Position numbers and translations under genes: made by a program. DNA of 22,910 nt from NCBI GenBank assembly GCA_031549175.1, contig JAVBQH010000112.1, positions 1-22,910 on the forward strand, written 5' to 3'. The stretch comes from WRIS01 sp031549175 (GTDB taxonomy: Bacteria; Actinomycetota; Coriobacteriia; Coriobacteriales; Eggerthellaceae). Numbering within the stretch: the stretch's first letter is position 1; every line of letters begins with the position of its first letter. The notes beneath the pieces are model-generated. The model searched no databases and was not told the origin of the DNA. It worked only from the letters and a program-made list of their open reading frames with translations. Below are positions 1-7,399 of the stretch, piece by piece.

Positions 1-902
1 GGCAGCGCCTCGCGGATCTTCGACTCGATCTCGTTGGTGACAAGCGCATTGTCGGTGTGGGCGTCGTCTTCGACCTCGATCTTTATGCATACCAATATAT
101 GGTCTTCGGACAGCGCCGAGGTCTGCATGTTGATGAGCTGGGAAACCTTTGTGGTGGATTCAATCTGCTCGATGATTGCGGCCCTTTCGTCGGCTGAAAG
201 CGACTCCCCGACAAGAAGCCCACCGACCTTTTTTGCCAGCACGATGGCACCGACGACCAGCACAAGGCCGACTGCGGCGCCCCCCAACGCATCAAAGAGG
301 GAATTCCCCGTGACCAAGGTAAGGCCAAGCCCGAAAAAGGCGAACACCAGGCCGCAGATGGCGAGTATGTCCTCTGCCATAACGACGGCCAGCTCGGAGC
401 TCTTCGTATACTTCCAATACTTCCAGAGGCTGCCTTCGAAGTTGCGTTCCTTTATTTCGAGCCGCGCCTGCTGTACCGATTTCCTAAAGGAAAGGCCTTC
501 CATGACCACGCAGCAAATCAGCACGAAAGCCGACAGCAGGAGTGCCACGTGCGACTCGATTTCGACTTCGCCGGCTGTGATGCCGCGGATTTTTTGAACT
601 GCCTGCAGAAACGAGAAGAGCCCGCCGACGAAGAACAAGAGGAGGGCGACCGAATAAGACGCGAGGTAGCGAATGCGGAAGGCGCCGAACTCGAAGCGTC
701 CTTCCCGGGTTTTCTTCGCCTGATTCTTTCCGATGAGCAGGATTATCTCATTCGTCGTATCGGAAAGGCTGTGAATCGCCTCTGAGAGCATGGAAGATGA
801 TTGGGAGATGAGAGCTGCTATGGACTTCACGATAAATACGCCGACGTTTGCGGCCAAGGCTGCATAGATTGCCGTATTTCTGTCTTTTCGTTTTTCTGCC
901 AT
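1..902 (-). CDS. Cation diffusion facilitator (CDF) family efflux transporter, C-terminus cut by window edge
   Basis: Reading the minus strand from an ATG at 902 gives an open frame of about 300 codons with no stop before the left edge, starting MAEKRKDRNTAIYAALAANV. It is an inner-membrane antiporter of the CDF family, which exports divalent metal ions such as Zn, Fe or Mn in exchange for protons. Transmembrane helices are visible near residues 10-30, 75-95, 115-135 and 160-205. Helix 2 carries the HSLSD motif (the family's metal-binding H-x3-D). Helix 5 carries MAEDILA, an acidic pair in place of the usual H-x3-D, and GESLSADER follows the last helix. This pattern resembles the SLC30A9-like branch. 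The cytoplasmic C-terminal domain begins near residue 215. The metal cannot be told from sequence. The start has a weak GGATGGAAG ribosome-binding site. The gene diverges from the transhydroxylase operon, with a parS site between them. Confidence 0.85.
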   Translation of the reverse strand, partial: MAEKRKDRNTAIYAALAANVGVFIVKSIAALISQSSSMLSEAIHSLSDTTNEIILLIGKNQAKKTREGRFEFGAFRIRYLASYSVALLLFFVGGLFSFLQAVQKIRGITAGEVEIESHVALLLSAFVLICCVVMEGLSFRKSVQQARLEIKERNFEGSLWKYWKYTKSSELAVVMAEDILAICGLVFAFFGLGLTLVTGNSLFDALGGAAVGLVLVVGAIVLAKKVGGLLVGESLSADERAAIIEQIESTTKVSQLINMQTSALSEDHILVCIKIEVEDDAHTDNALVTNEIESKIREAL

Positions 903-1008
903 CTTCCATCCGGTTTGCCTGGAGCGCATCCGCCCTGTTTCAAGGCTATGCGCTGATGATATGGTATTCGAGAGCCGAGGATGGAATCCGTATCCCAACG
1001 GTAAAAAA

Positions 1009-1032
1009 CAAATGTTTCACGTGAAACATTTG
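1009..1032. promoter_or_regulatory. parS: parS centromere site (ParB-binding)
   Basis: The 16-bp core TGTTTCACGTGAAACA at 1013-1028 is identical to the classical bacterial parS consensus, and the symmetry extends to a perfect 24-bp palindrome over 1009-1032. ParB/Spo0J loads here, spreads, and organises the origin region for segregation and SMC recruitment. A second perfect copy lies at 18620-18635. The site is intergenic, between the divergent CDF gene and the molybdoenzyme operon. That the window is origin-proximal is an inference from the usual clustering of parS near oriC. Confidence 0.9.
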
Positions 1033-1218
1033 TACTAAAAAAGCCGATTTTGCTATAAAAATAAATGGAATTGCTTGTCAGCCGGAACAATCTGCAATGC
1101 ATGAGATCCACAGCAAGTAGGAGACAGATAGTCGGGTGCGTCCCTTTTACATGAAAGACGTGAAACAACTTGCCCAATATGTGTCTAATGAAGGCCACAT
1201 AGTTCTCTTGATGTGTGT

Positions 1219-1263
1219 GTTTTGACACAGATCCGCATCATGTTCTCCATCACAGATCAAAAC
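1219..1263. repeat. Candidate operator repeats upstream of the transhydroxylase operon
   Basis: Two copies of CACAGATC (1226-1233 and 1251-1258) lie 25 bp apart. They are bracketed by the inverted arms GTTTTGA (1219-1225) and TCAAAAC (1257-1263). They sit just upstream of the best promoter candidate (1278-1307), where an activator or repressor could act. No binding protein can be assigned, and chance occurrence is possible. Confidence 0.3.
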
Positions 1264-1277
1264 AGGGCGACTGAGAA

Positions 1278-1307
1278 TTGCTATCGCTGTCCATCGCTTT
1301 TCATAAT
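1278..1307 (+). promoter_or_regulatory. Candidate promoter of the transhydroxylase operon
   Basis: TTGCTA at 1278-1283 and CATAAT at 1302-1307 are separated by 18 bp and resemble sigma-70 -35 and -10 elements. Transcription would start near 1314, about 50 bases before the ATG at 1365. An alternative, TTGTAC (1030-1035) with TATAAA 18 bp downstream, overlaps the right arm of parS and would leave a leader of about 300 bases. The 903-1364 gap otherwise holds only parS and the repeats at 1219-1263. Confidence 0.4.
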
Positions 1308-1364
1308 GAAGGAAGCGGATTAGACAACGCTACTCTTAGAGGAGAGACGACGAGAGGAGATGGA

Positions 1365-3980
1365 ATGAGTGAAGCCAAGACGACGTTCCAAAGTATAGCC
1401 AGTGGCGGGACGGGCGGTGATTTGACAGCCATCGATACGACCGACGGCAGGATTACCCGCATTCGCCCTGTTAATTATCTGGATACGTACACAAAAGAAG
1501 AGCTCGAGCCTTCTATGTGGAAGATTCAGGTAGGTAATGAGGTATTCACGCCCGGTTACAAGTCGGCGCCGAACTACTTCGCGTTGGCTTACAAGAACCG
1601 CGTGTATTCCAAGAACCGTGTGCAGTATCCCCTGAAGCGCGTCGATTGGGAACCAGGCGGAGATCCTGCCAAGATCAATGCCGAGAACCGCGGTAAATCA
1701 AAGTTCGTACGCATCAGTTGGGATGAGGCGCTCGACATCATGGAAAGCGAGATACGCCGCATCATTGACTCCTATGGACCCATGTCTGTGCTGTGTATCG
1801 GCGAAGACGGCCACCGCGAATCCAAAGACCTCCATGCAGGTGGAGGGATGCATGCCACCCTTATGAGCAAGTTAGGCGGATATACGCGCGAGACGCGCAC
1901 GCCTGACTCTGTGGAAGGTTGGTACTGGGGTGCCAAGCATTTCTGGGGCTCCGGCTGCAACAAGGGCTTGGGAATGCCGGCACCGCCTCAAACCGGATAT
2001 AACCCTTGGCACGTGCTCAAGGATATTTCCGAAAATTCCGAGCTTATCGCATTTGCTGCGGGGGATTGGGAATTGACGCAGAACTATGCGAGCCAAATGT
2101 GGTCGCGCCTTCTGCTTTTCTGGGAGAAAGTCGGCAAAGAATTCGTCGTCATCGACCCCTTCTGCAATTACACGGCGGTCTGCCATGATTCAATAAAATG
2201 GATCCCGATTTTACCGAATACCGACGCAGCGCTTGATTTTGCAGTGATGTACGTGTGGATAACCGAAGGACTATATGATAAAGACTATGTCGACACTCAC
2301 TCGGTCGGCTTCGACAAAGTGAAGGCCTATGTCCTAGGCGAAGACGAAGAGGGCATTGCCAAGACCCCTGCCTGGGCCTCAGAGCGGTGCGGCATTCCAG
2401 AGTGGACCATCAAGGCCTATGCGCGCAACCGTGCCAAGAAGGTTACGGCATCGGTGCACTTCAGCTCCGGCGCCATCAAAGGCCCTTACAGCCACGAGCC
2501 TGGACGAACCCATGCGTACCTGCTCGGTATGCAAGGACTCGGCAAGCCTGGCGTTCAGCAGGCGTTCATGAATGCATCGCTCATCGGCAAAGAGACTATC
2601 GCTCGCTCTACGTCCGCACCGTTCTCTTCTATCAACCAGTGCCGCATGTTCTATCCCAACCCGCAGTCTCTTCCGCGTACGATGATCGCGGAAGCCCTCC
2701 ATAAGGGCGAAGTGAAATGGTGGGGTTCGCCGGCTATCGTATACGTTGAAACGACCGAGCAATTCCAAGAGTTCAGCTATCCGGCTCCCGCCGAGGTGGG
2801 CGGCACGAAAGTCCATATGCTCTGGTCTGAAAAGCCCTGCAACATGAACTGCTGGGACGGCGGCTTCAACTACCAGGACGCCATCCGCACCAACGAAGTC
2901 GAATTCTTCGTCACCAACCACCAGTGGCTCGAGAACGACTCGCTTTTTGCCGATCTCGTATTGCCTGTCACCACCTGCGTAGAGGACAACGACACAATGG
3001 GCGCCTCGATGGTTGTGTCGATGCGATACGCGGCAAAGACCCCTTCCGGATGCGAGAGGGTTGGGGAATCCTATTCCGACTTCGAGATTGCCTGCATGCT
3101 TGGAGAGCGCCTCGGCATTCGAGATCAGCTCGATATGGGAATGAGCGAGGAGGAATGGCATAAGTTCGGGTTCGACCAATCCCGCCTCTCCGAAGAGATT
3201 ACGTGGGAGGATTTCCGGGACCGCGGATATTATTTCCCAAGGCAAGACCCTGAGGCAGACAAGGTGCCGCCGGGCATGCGCGGCTTCTACGAGGATCCGG
3301 AGAATTGGCCTCTTGACACGCCAACCGGCAAGCTCGAGTTCTGGTCCGACGCCCTAGCCGAGAACTTCCCCGACGACTTCGAGCGCACCCCCATGGCGAA
3401 ATGGATCGTAGGCGGGCCGAAGGCCGATGGCTGGTATCACGACGAGAGCCTGTGGGGCGAACGCTGCAAGGACTACCCGCTGTTGCTGGTCGCCAATCCT
3501 GCAAAATGGCGCGTCCATGTGCAGGGCGACGACATCAAGTGGTTCCGTGAGATAGAGACCTGCAAGGTGAAGGGCTCCGACGGATACCTGTACGAGCCTA
3601 TATGGATCAACCCTGAAGATGCCCAGAAGCGCGGGATACAGGCAGGCGACATCGTGAAGCTCTACAACGAACGGGGCACCATACTGGTAGCCGCACGCCT
3701 TTCCGAGCGTACTATGCCCGGGTCGGTTATGGTGCATAAAGGCTCACGCGTCGACCCGATCGCCCCGCATCTTGATCGCGGCGGTGCTGCAAACCTGATC
3801 AGCCCGACCAACCAAGTGTCCAAATATTGCAAAGGCTTCGCTGTCTCCGGTTATCTGGTCGAGGCCGCCAAGGTCGGGCAAGCCGAGATGAGCCAATGGA
3901 AACAGGATTATCCGGAAGCCTTTGCTCGCGACTACGATCCTGCTATCGGCATCAACTACAGCTCTTGGGTCACCGAATAG
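1365..3980 (+). CDS. Molybdopterin oxidoreductase, pyrogallol-phloroglucinol transhydroxylase-type large subunit
   Basis: This 871-residue protein is a DMSO-reductase-family enzyme carrying a bis-MGD molybdenum cofactor. Length, lack of an N-terminal Fe-S cysteine motif and lack of a Tat signal all match the cytoplasmic transhydroxylase large subunit of Pelobacter acidigallici (AthL, about 875 residues). Shared landmarks include RISWDEALDI, the PDS-EGW segment holding the expected Mo-ligand serine (Ser182, with Asp181 before it), a histidine at about 150 in the position of catalytic His144, and a C-terminal cofactor-binding domain with DRGGAANLISP. The tryptophan after the Mo-ligand serine is valine here, and other pocket residues recalled from Pelobacter are not evident, so the substrate may not be pyrogallol. 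The ATG at 1365 was chosen because AGAGGAG lies 5 bases upstream; the longer frame would need a TTG at 1278 without a ribosome-binding site. It is first in the operon and pairs with the next gene. Confidence 0.88.
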   Translation: MSEAKTTFQSIASGGTGGDLTAIDTTDGRITRIRPVNYLDTYTKEELEPSMWKIQVGNEVFTPGYKSAPNYFALAYKNRVYSKNRVQYPLKRVDWEPGGDPAKINAENRGKSKFVRISWDEALDIMESEIRRIIDSYGPMSVLCIGEDGHRESKDLHAGGGMHATLMSKLGGYTRETRTPDSVEGWYWGAKHFWGSGCNKGLGMPAPPQTGYNPWHVLKDISENSELIAFAAGDWELTQNYASQMWSRLLLFWEKVGKEFVVIDPFCNYTAVCHDSIKWIPILPNTDAALDFAVMYVWITEGLYDKDYVDTHSVGFDKVKAYVLGEDEEGIAKTPAWASERCGIPEWTIKAYARNRAKKVTASVHFSSGAIKGPYSHEPGRTHAYLLGMQGLGKPGVQQAFMNASLIGKETIARSTSAPFSSINQCRMFYPNPQSLPRTMIAEALHKGEVKWWGSPAIVYVETTEQFQEFSYPAPAEVGGTKVHMLWSEKPCNMNCWDGGFNYQDAIRTNEVEFFVTNHQWLENDSLFADLVLPVTTCVEDNDTMGASMVVSMRYAAKTPSGCERVGESYSDFEIACMLGERLGIRDQLDMGMSEEEWHKFGFDQSRLSEEITWEDFRDRGYYFPRQDPEADKVPPGMRGFYEDPENWPLDTPTGKLEFWSDALAENFPDDFERTPMAKWIVGGPKADGWYHDESLWGERCKDYPLLLVANPAKWRVHVQGDDIKWFREIETCKVKGSDGYLYEPIWINPEDAQKRGIQAGDIVKLYNERGTILVAARLSERTMPGSVMVHKGSRVDPIAPHLDRGGAANLISPTNQVSKYCKGFAVSGYLVEAAKVGQAEMSQWKQDYPEAFARDYDPAIGINYSSWVTE

Positions 3981-3995
3981 GGAAAGGGTAGGAAT

Positions 3996-4796
3996 ATGAA
4001 AGCATTTCTTATTGATATGACAAAGTGCGTGGGCTGCCGCGACTGCCAGATCGGATGCAAAGACGAACATTGCGGACAGGCGTGGCTGCCCTATGCCGAA
4101 GCGCAGCCTGAGACCGGCCAGTTTTGGATGAAGCTTAAGGAATTCGAGCGTGGGGCCATACCTCATGTGAAGGTCAGCTATATGCCGACGTTTTGCAACC
4201 ACTGCGAAGATGCACCCTGTATGAAGGCGGCAACAGATGATGCGGTGTATCGCCGCGATGACGGACTCGTGATTATCGACCCCGTCAAGGCTAAGGGGCA
4301 GCGTAAGATTATGGATGCATGCCCCTACAATGTGGTCTATTGGAATGATGAGTTGGATATTCCCCAGAAGTGCACGGGCTGTGCCCATTTGCTCGACGGC
4401 GATCATCCTATCAGCATTCCGCGTTGCATGGATAACTGCCATGTTGACGTGATCACCTTTGGCGAAGAGGCCGACCTCGATTTGCAGGGCACCGAGGTTT
4501 TGCATCCGGAATACGGGACAAAACCGCGCGTGTTCTACCGAGGACTTCCTAAGAAATTCATCGCAGCTACGATCTATGATCCCGAGATCAACGAGGTGGT
4601 GGTCGGGGCGACGGTAACGGCGCAAGGCGAGGCCGGCACCTTCACCGCCGTGACCGACGACTGGGGGGACTTCTGGCTGCGGGATCTGCCTGACGCCGAT
4701 TGGACCGTGACCATAGAAGGCTGTGGCAAGAAAAAATCCATCGAAATAAGCACGTGTGAAAAAGATATCGGCCTCGGGGACGTGGCATTGACTTAG
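3996..4796 (+). CDS. Transhydroxylase-type Fe-S small subunit with C-terminal carboxypeptidase-regulatory-like domain
   Basis: This 266-residue protein is the electron-transfer partner of the large subunit and starts 15 bases after its stop. Cysteine groups for [4Fe-4S] clusters are seen in order: CVGCRDCQIGC near residue 12, CNHCEDAPC near 67, the single cysteine of CPYNVVYW near 109, CTGCAHLL near 125 and RCMDNC near 142. The second group lacks its usual fourth cysteine, as in Pelobacter AthS, which binds three clusters. The segment GTKPRVFYRGL also matches that family. The last ~70 residues (from about 193) form a beta-rich Ig/transthyretin-like domain with TAVTDDWGDFWLRDLPD, typical of this subunit and absent from ordinary ferredoxin subunits. 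There is no membrane anchor or Tat signal, so the complex is predicted to be cytoplasmic. A GGGTAGGA site precedes the ATG. Confidence 0.9.
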   Translation: MKAFLIDMTKCVGCRDCQIGCKDEHCGQAWLPYAEAQPETGQFWMKLKEFERGAIPHVKVSYMPTFCNHCEDAPCMKAATDDAVYRRDDGLVIIDPVKAKGQRKIMDACPYNVVYWNDELDIPQKCTGCAHLLDGDHPISIPRCMDNCHVDVITFGEEADLDLQGTEVLHPEYGTKPRVFYRGLPKKFIAATIYDPEINEVVVGATVTAQGEAGTFTAVTDDWGDFWLRDLPDADWTVTIEGCGKKKSIEISTCEKDIGLGDVALT

Positions 4797-4831
4797 CCGC
4801 ATTCTCCAGCTTGGGAGGCAAATAAAGAAAA

Positions 4832-4861
4832 CCATGCAGAAGGGGAAACCTTTCTGCATGG
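4832..4861 (+). other. Intra-operon stem-loop
   Basis: CCATGCAGAA (4832-4841) and TTCTGCATGG (4852-4861) form a perfect 10-bp stem with a 10-base loop. It lies in the 97-base gap between the Fe-S subunit and the zinc-ribbon gene. No T-tract follows, so it is not a standard intrinsic terminator. It may protect the upstream mRNA end or attenuate expression of the downstream genes. Confidence 0.5.
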
Positions 4862-4893
4862 GTAAATGAACAGGGTCTTCCTCTAGGACAGGG

Positions 4894-5166
4894 ATGGGGC
4901 TCGATGCGAAAGGATACGATATGTGTTTCAGACCGACCGAAATTCAGATGAAGACCTGCTCCAAATGTGGCGCAGCCAACAAGCCTATTGCAACAGAATG
5001 CGAATCCTGCGGCGCAGAACTCGAGAAGGTCGTGCAAGATTTTGATGCCGACCAGGCGTCACTCGATTCTGCTATCAAGCCGCCTGTTGCCCCTGCTTCA
5101 CCGGGCGCGCCACCGATCGCCCCTCCAGCCGCCCCAAAAGCGCCTTCGAAGAAAGGCGAGCGGTAA
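4894..5166 (+). CDS. Small zinc-ribbon protein with Pro/Ala-rich tail
   Basis: This protein has at most 90 residues. A four-cysteine zinc ribbon, CSKCG-x9-CESCG, occupies about residues 21-38. An acidic spacer follows, then a low-complexity Pro/Ala tail ending in KKGER. Three starts are possible: 4894 (AGGA five bases upstream), 4921 (AAAGGA six bases upstream) and 4948, which would begin MKTCSKCG as many ribbon proteins do but has no ribosome-binding site. Such ribbons usually mediate protein or nucleic-acid contacts. Its place inside the molybdoenzyme operon suggests an accessory or assembly role, but the sequence shows no specific function. Confidence 0.75.
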   Translation: MGLDAKGYDMCFRPTEIQMKTCSKCGAANKPIATECESCGAELEKVVQDFDADQASLDSAIKPPVAPASPGAPPIAPPAAPKAPSKKGER

Positions 5167-5209
5167 GAGCGGCTGCAAGCACAAGAATACATCCGACGAA
5201 GGGAAAACC

Positions 5210-5728
5210 ATGTATGAGACATTGCTTAACAAATACGCCATCAATCAGGCAGGATATTATGTCAGGGATCTGGAAGAGGCATCGCGGGCCCATTCTGCCC
5301 TGTTCGGCTCAGGCCCCTTTATATTCATGGATCCGGTCACGAATACTATTAACTTCAGAGGGCAAGAGGCCGAATTGACCATGCAGACGGCCTATGGGCA
5401 ATACGGGGATATCCAAATCGAGATGATCCAGGTGCTGAGCGACGGCCCGGATCCCTATAAGGAATTCGGGCGCTACGGGTTCCATCATTTCTCGATATGG
5501 GTCGACGATCTGGAAGCGGCGATAGAAGAGTTCAAGCAGGCTGGGTTCGATGTTGCCATGCGCTTTGCCTCGGGAGGCGGTTTAGAGGTTGCCTATGTCG
5601 ACTGCGTCGATACCTGGGGGTACTATGTCGAAATGCACGCACCTATCGAACGCTTTTGGGGCATGGTCAAACAGGCCGCTGATAATTGGGACGGATCCGA
5701 GCCCTATCGCAAGATCCAGATGGGGTAG
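5210..5728 (+). CDS. VOC (glyoxalase/bleomycin-resistance/dioxygenase) superfamily protein
   Basis: This 172-residue protein shows two beta-alpha-beta-beta-beta modules of the vicinal-oxygen-chelate fold. The first runs from INQAGYYVRDLEEA, the second from FHHFSIWVDDLEAAIEEF. Candidate metal ligands are Gln in INQAGYY, Glu in IQIEMIQ, His in HHFSIWV and Glu in YYVEMHAP. This is the Gln/Glu/His/Glu set known from eukaryotic glyoxalase I. VOC enzymes bind substrates with neighbouring oxygens to a metal, which would suit a polyphenol, enediol or cyclic diketone made by the adjacent transhydroxylase; that link is inference. The ATG at 5210 follows GAAGGGAAAACC. An in-frame extension upstream overlaps the zinc-ribbon gene and is not believed. 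Confidence 0.85.
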   Translation: MYETLLNKYAINQAGYYVRDLEEASRAHSALFGSGPFIFMDPVTNTINFRGQEAELTMQTAYGQYGDIQIEMIQVLSDGPDPYKEFGRYGFHHFSIWVDDLEAAIEEFKQAGFDVAMRFASGGGLEVAYVDCVDTWGYYVEMHAPIERFWGMVKQAADNWDGSEPYRKIQMG

Positions 5729-5745
5729 GAAGGCACGGATTCGAG

Positions 5746-6048
5746 GTGGGTGCTGAGGCAGCAGAAAAGATCGAAGAGCTGAGAGCGGCCGGCAAGCTCA
5801 AGGCTCTTCCTATTGTCGGCGTTGACAGGGAGCAGCTCACTTTGTATTCGTGTGACGGGATGGAGCTTTGCGAATACGGCAAGAGCGGAACCTGGGTTTC
5901 TACAGATAGGCTGTGCGACGGCTCTATCCGTTATCTCGGAAGCGCCTCGCATGCGGGGCACATCGAGCTCAAGGCGCTCTACGTCATGCTGCATAATGAA
6001 TGGCATAACATCCTTTCCGGCACGACAGAGCCCTACAAGGGCAGCTAA
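5746..6048 (+). CDS. Hypothetical protein, unrecognised family, in transhydroxylase operon
   Basis: About 100 residues are encoded, beginning VGAEAAEKIEELRAAGKLKA and ending TTEPYKGS. I recognise no family. The middle contains two cysteines (YSCDGMELCEYG), a Gly/Ser-rich stretch and a C-terminal helix rich in His, Trp and Asn (MLHNEWHNIL). The start is uncertain. GTG at 5746 lies 12 bases after AGGAAGG, which is long spacing. A TTG at 5686 in the same frame overlaps the VOC gene by 43 bases and looks less likely. The gene sits between the VOC and FKBP genes with short gaps, so it is probably cotranscribed. Coding potential is supported by the uninterrupted frame and gene spacing rather than by homology. 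Confidence 0.6.
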   Translation: MGAEAAEKIEELRAAGKLKALPIVGVDREQLTLYSCDGMELCEYGKSGTWVSTDRLCDGSIRYLGSASHAGHIELKALYVMLHNEWHNILSGTTEPYKGS

Positions 6049-6080
6049 ACTCCACCACGCGGAGTGATAGAGGAGGGAAC

Positions 6081-6593
6081 ATGGTTGATTCGGGGCGCAG
6101 GGTACAGATCCTGTACACGGCACGGTTACAAGATGGGACGGTAATCGACGGTTCTGACTTGCACGAAGGGCATCCTTTGGAATTCGTCATAGGCGCGCAG
6201 CAGGTTATCCCCGGACTTGATAAAACTGTCGAAGGCATGGATGCCTTCGAATGCCGTACGGTGACCATACCGGCTGAAGAGGCGTATGGAGCATACGACG
6301 ATGCTTTGTGTGAAACCGTGCCATTCAATGAATTCCCCAACGCCGAAAAGCTGTCTGCAGGAGAATTCATTATGCTGTCCATCTCTGGCGATAAGGTTCG
6401 TGTAAAAGTTGATCGTATCGAGGATGGACTGATATATTTCGATTTCAATCACGAATATGCCGGTCATGACCTTACTTTCTCTATCGAGGTCATCAGTGTT
6501 TTTGGCGAAACAGGGTCTGCCGTCGAAAACGAAAAGCATGCTGCCGGTTGTGCGTGCGGGTGCCATAAGCTCAAAGAGCAGCTTCAAACGTAA
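6081..6593 (+). CDS. slyD: SlyD-like FKBP-type peptidyl-prolyl isomerase
   Basis: This 170-residue cytoplasmic chaperone has the FKBP core (LQDGTVIDGS at about 16-25, FVIGAQQVIPGLDKTVEGM at 35-53). The insert-in-flap chaperone domain (about 70-125) is typical of SlyD and is followed by NHEYAGHDLTFSIEV. The tail HAAGCACGCHK clusters two His and three Cys, a shortened version of the nickel-binding tail of SlyD. SlyD proteins catalyse proline isomerisation, hold unfolded proteins and can hand metals to hydrogenase maturation. As last gene of the operon it may help fold the large subunit or insert its cofactor, which is inference. The ATG at 6081 follows GAGGAGGGAAC. Confidence 0.87.
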   Translation: MVDSGRRVQILYTARLQDGTVIDGSDLHEGHPLEFVIGAQQVIPGLDKTVEGMDAFECRTVTIPAEEAYGAYDDALCETVPFNEFPNAEKLSAGEFIMLSISGDKVRVKVDRIEDGLIYFDFNHEYAGHDLTFSIEVISVFGETGSAVENEKHAAGCACGCHKLKEQLQT

Positions 6594-6683
6594 GGTCTTT
6601 TTTCTTCCGGCACCGTTGTTCTATTGATGTACCCGGCCAAACCTCGCTGCAAGTTTGCCGTAGCCCACGTCTTATGGCTAATG

Positions 6684-6689
6684 TATAAT
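6684..6689 (+). promoter_or_regulatory. -10 element of the TetR-family regulator gene
   Basis: A perfect TATAAT at 6684-6689 lies about 85 bases upstream of the regulator ATG in an AT-rich stretch. No convincing -35 hexamer is found 16-18 bp upstream. The position implies a start near 6696 and an independent transcript from the upstream operon. Confidence 0.4.
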
Positions 6690-6773
6690 AATTGCTATTA
6701 AGCAGTATGTATCTGGGTTGCGGAGCCAAGGTGTTCCGCGAGACGCGAGGATTGCGCTCGAGAAGAGGGCATT

Positions 6774-7343
6774 ATGACAAAGGCTGCGCGTGGGCTTATA
6801 GAAGGCTCCTTCAAAGAACTGTTGAAGACAAAGACCTATAATAAAATCACCGTCACTGAAATATGTGAGCACTCAGGTGTTTCACGCAAGGCTTTTTATG
6901 CGAACTACAGCGACAAGGAAGCCATCATTGCGAGCCTTTTCGACCGGCACATCATGGAGCCAATCCGAGAAACCCGACGCTTCCTCAGCTACGAAATGCG
7001 TTATACCATAGCTGATAAGTTCAGCCTCCAGATGTATGAGAGCCTGTATGCAGAACGCGAATACTACACGAATCTCGTCTGCCCGATCCGCGGTAATGAC
7101 GACACTTTTCTTCGCGTGGTCACCTGGGCTATCTATGATTTCAATATTGGGCATATCCCGCAGCTTGCAAAGCCTATGCCCGAATGGCAGCTCGACTATA
7201 CAGCATACTTTTTTGCATCCTCCCAGGCCATGTGGATGCAAAAATGGATCAGCGAAAAGATGCTCATTCCGCCGAAGGACCTTGCCGAGCTGTATAGCAA
7301 AATAACGTCGCCGTTTTGGGAAGAGCTTATAAAGGTGCAATGA
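6774..7343 (+). CDS. TetR/AcrR-family transcriptional regulator
   Basis: This 189-residue protein has an N-terminal helix-turn-helix at about residues 23-50 (ITVTEICEHSGVSRKAFYANYSD), the standard TetR DNA-binding layout with the phenylalanine/tyrosine before the recognition-helix end. The C-terminal ~130 residues form the variable ligand-binding and dimerisation domain, rich in aromatic residues (WAIYDF, YTAYFFASSQAMWMQKW). AGAGGG precedes the ATG at 6774. It lies just after the transhydroxylase operon on the same strand and has its own -10 box. A natural guess is that it senses a phenolic ligand and controls that operon, but no matched operator was found in both promoter regions. It converges with the DUF1015 gene 56 bases away. 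Confidence 0.85.
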   Translation: MTKAARGLIEGSFKELLKTKTYNKITVTEICEHSGVSRKAFYANYSDKEAIIASLFDRHIMEPIRETRRFLSYEMRYTIADKFSLQMYESLYAEREYYTNLVCPIRGNDDTFLRVVTWAIYDFNIGHIPQLAKPMPEWQLDYTAYFFASSQAMWMQKWISEKMLIPPKDLAELYSKITSPFWEELIKVQ

Positions 7344-7399
7344 CCGGCTTTACATGAAGCCTTGGTGCAAAAAAGGGGTTGTCGGCCGAAAATCATGTG

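Noticed and set aside
34..785. Plus-strand open frames at the left edge
   Set aside because: They are antisense to the cation diffusion facilitator, whose minus-strand translation has transmembrane helices and metal-binding motifs.
1152..1167. A possible third parS site
   Set aside because: Only 12 of 16 positions match and the palindrome is lost; only the right half ACGTGAAACA is intact.
2379..3245. A 288-codon minus-strand frame inside the large subunit gene
   Set aside because: It is a shadow of the large-subunit coding sequence, with no motif or start signal of its own.
3744..4859. A 371-codon open frame on the minus strand opposite the Fe-S subunit
   Set aside because: The plus strand shows clear cluster-binding cysteine motifs and family landmarks. 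The antisense product matches nothing.
7344..7399. GGCTT-TACATG-AAGCC hairpin between the converging TetR and DUF1015 genes
   Set aside because: The stem is only 5 bp and no T-tract follows on either strand, so a terminator call is not supported.
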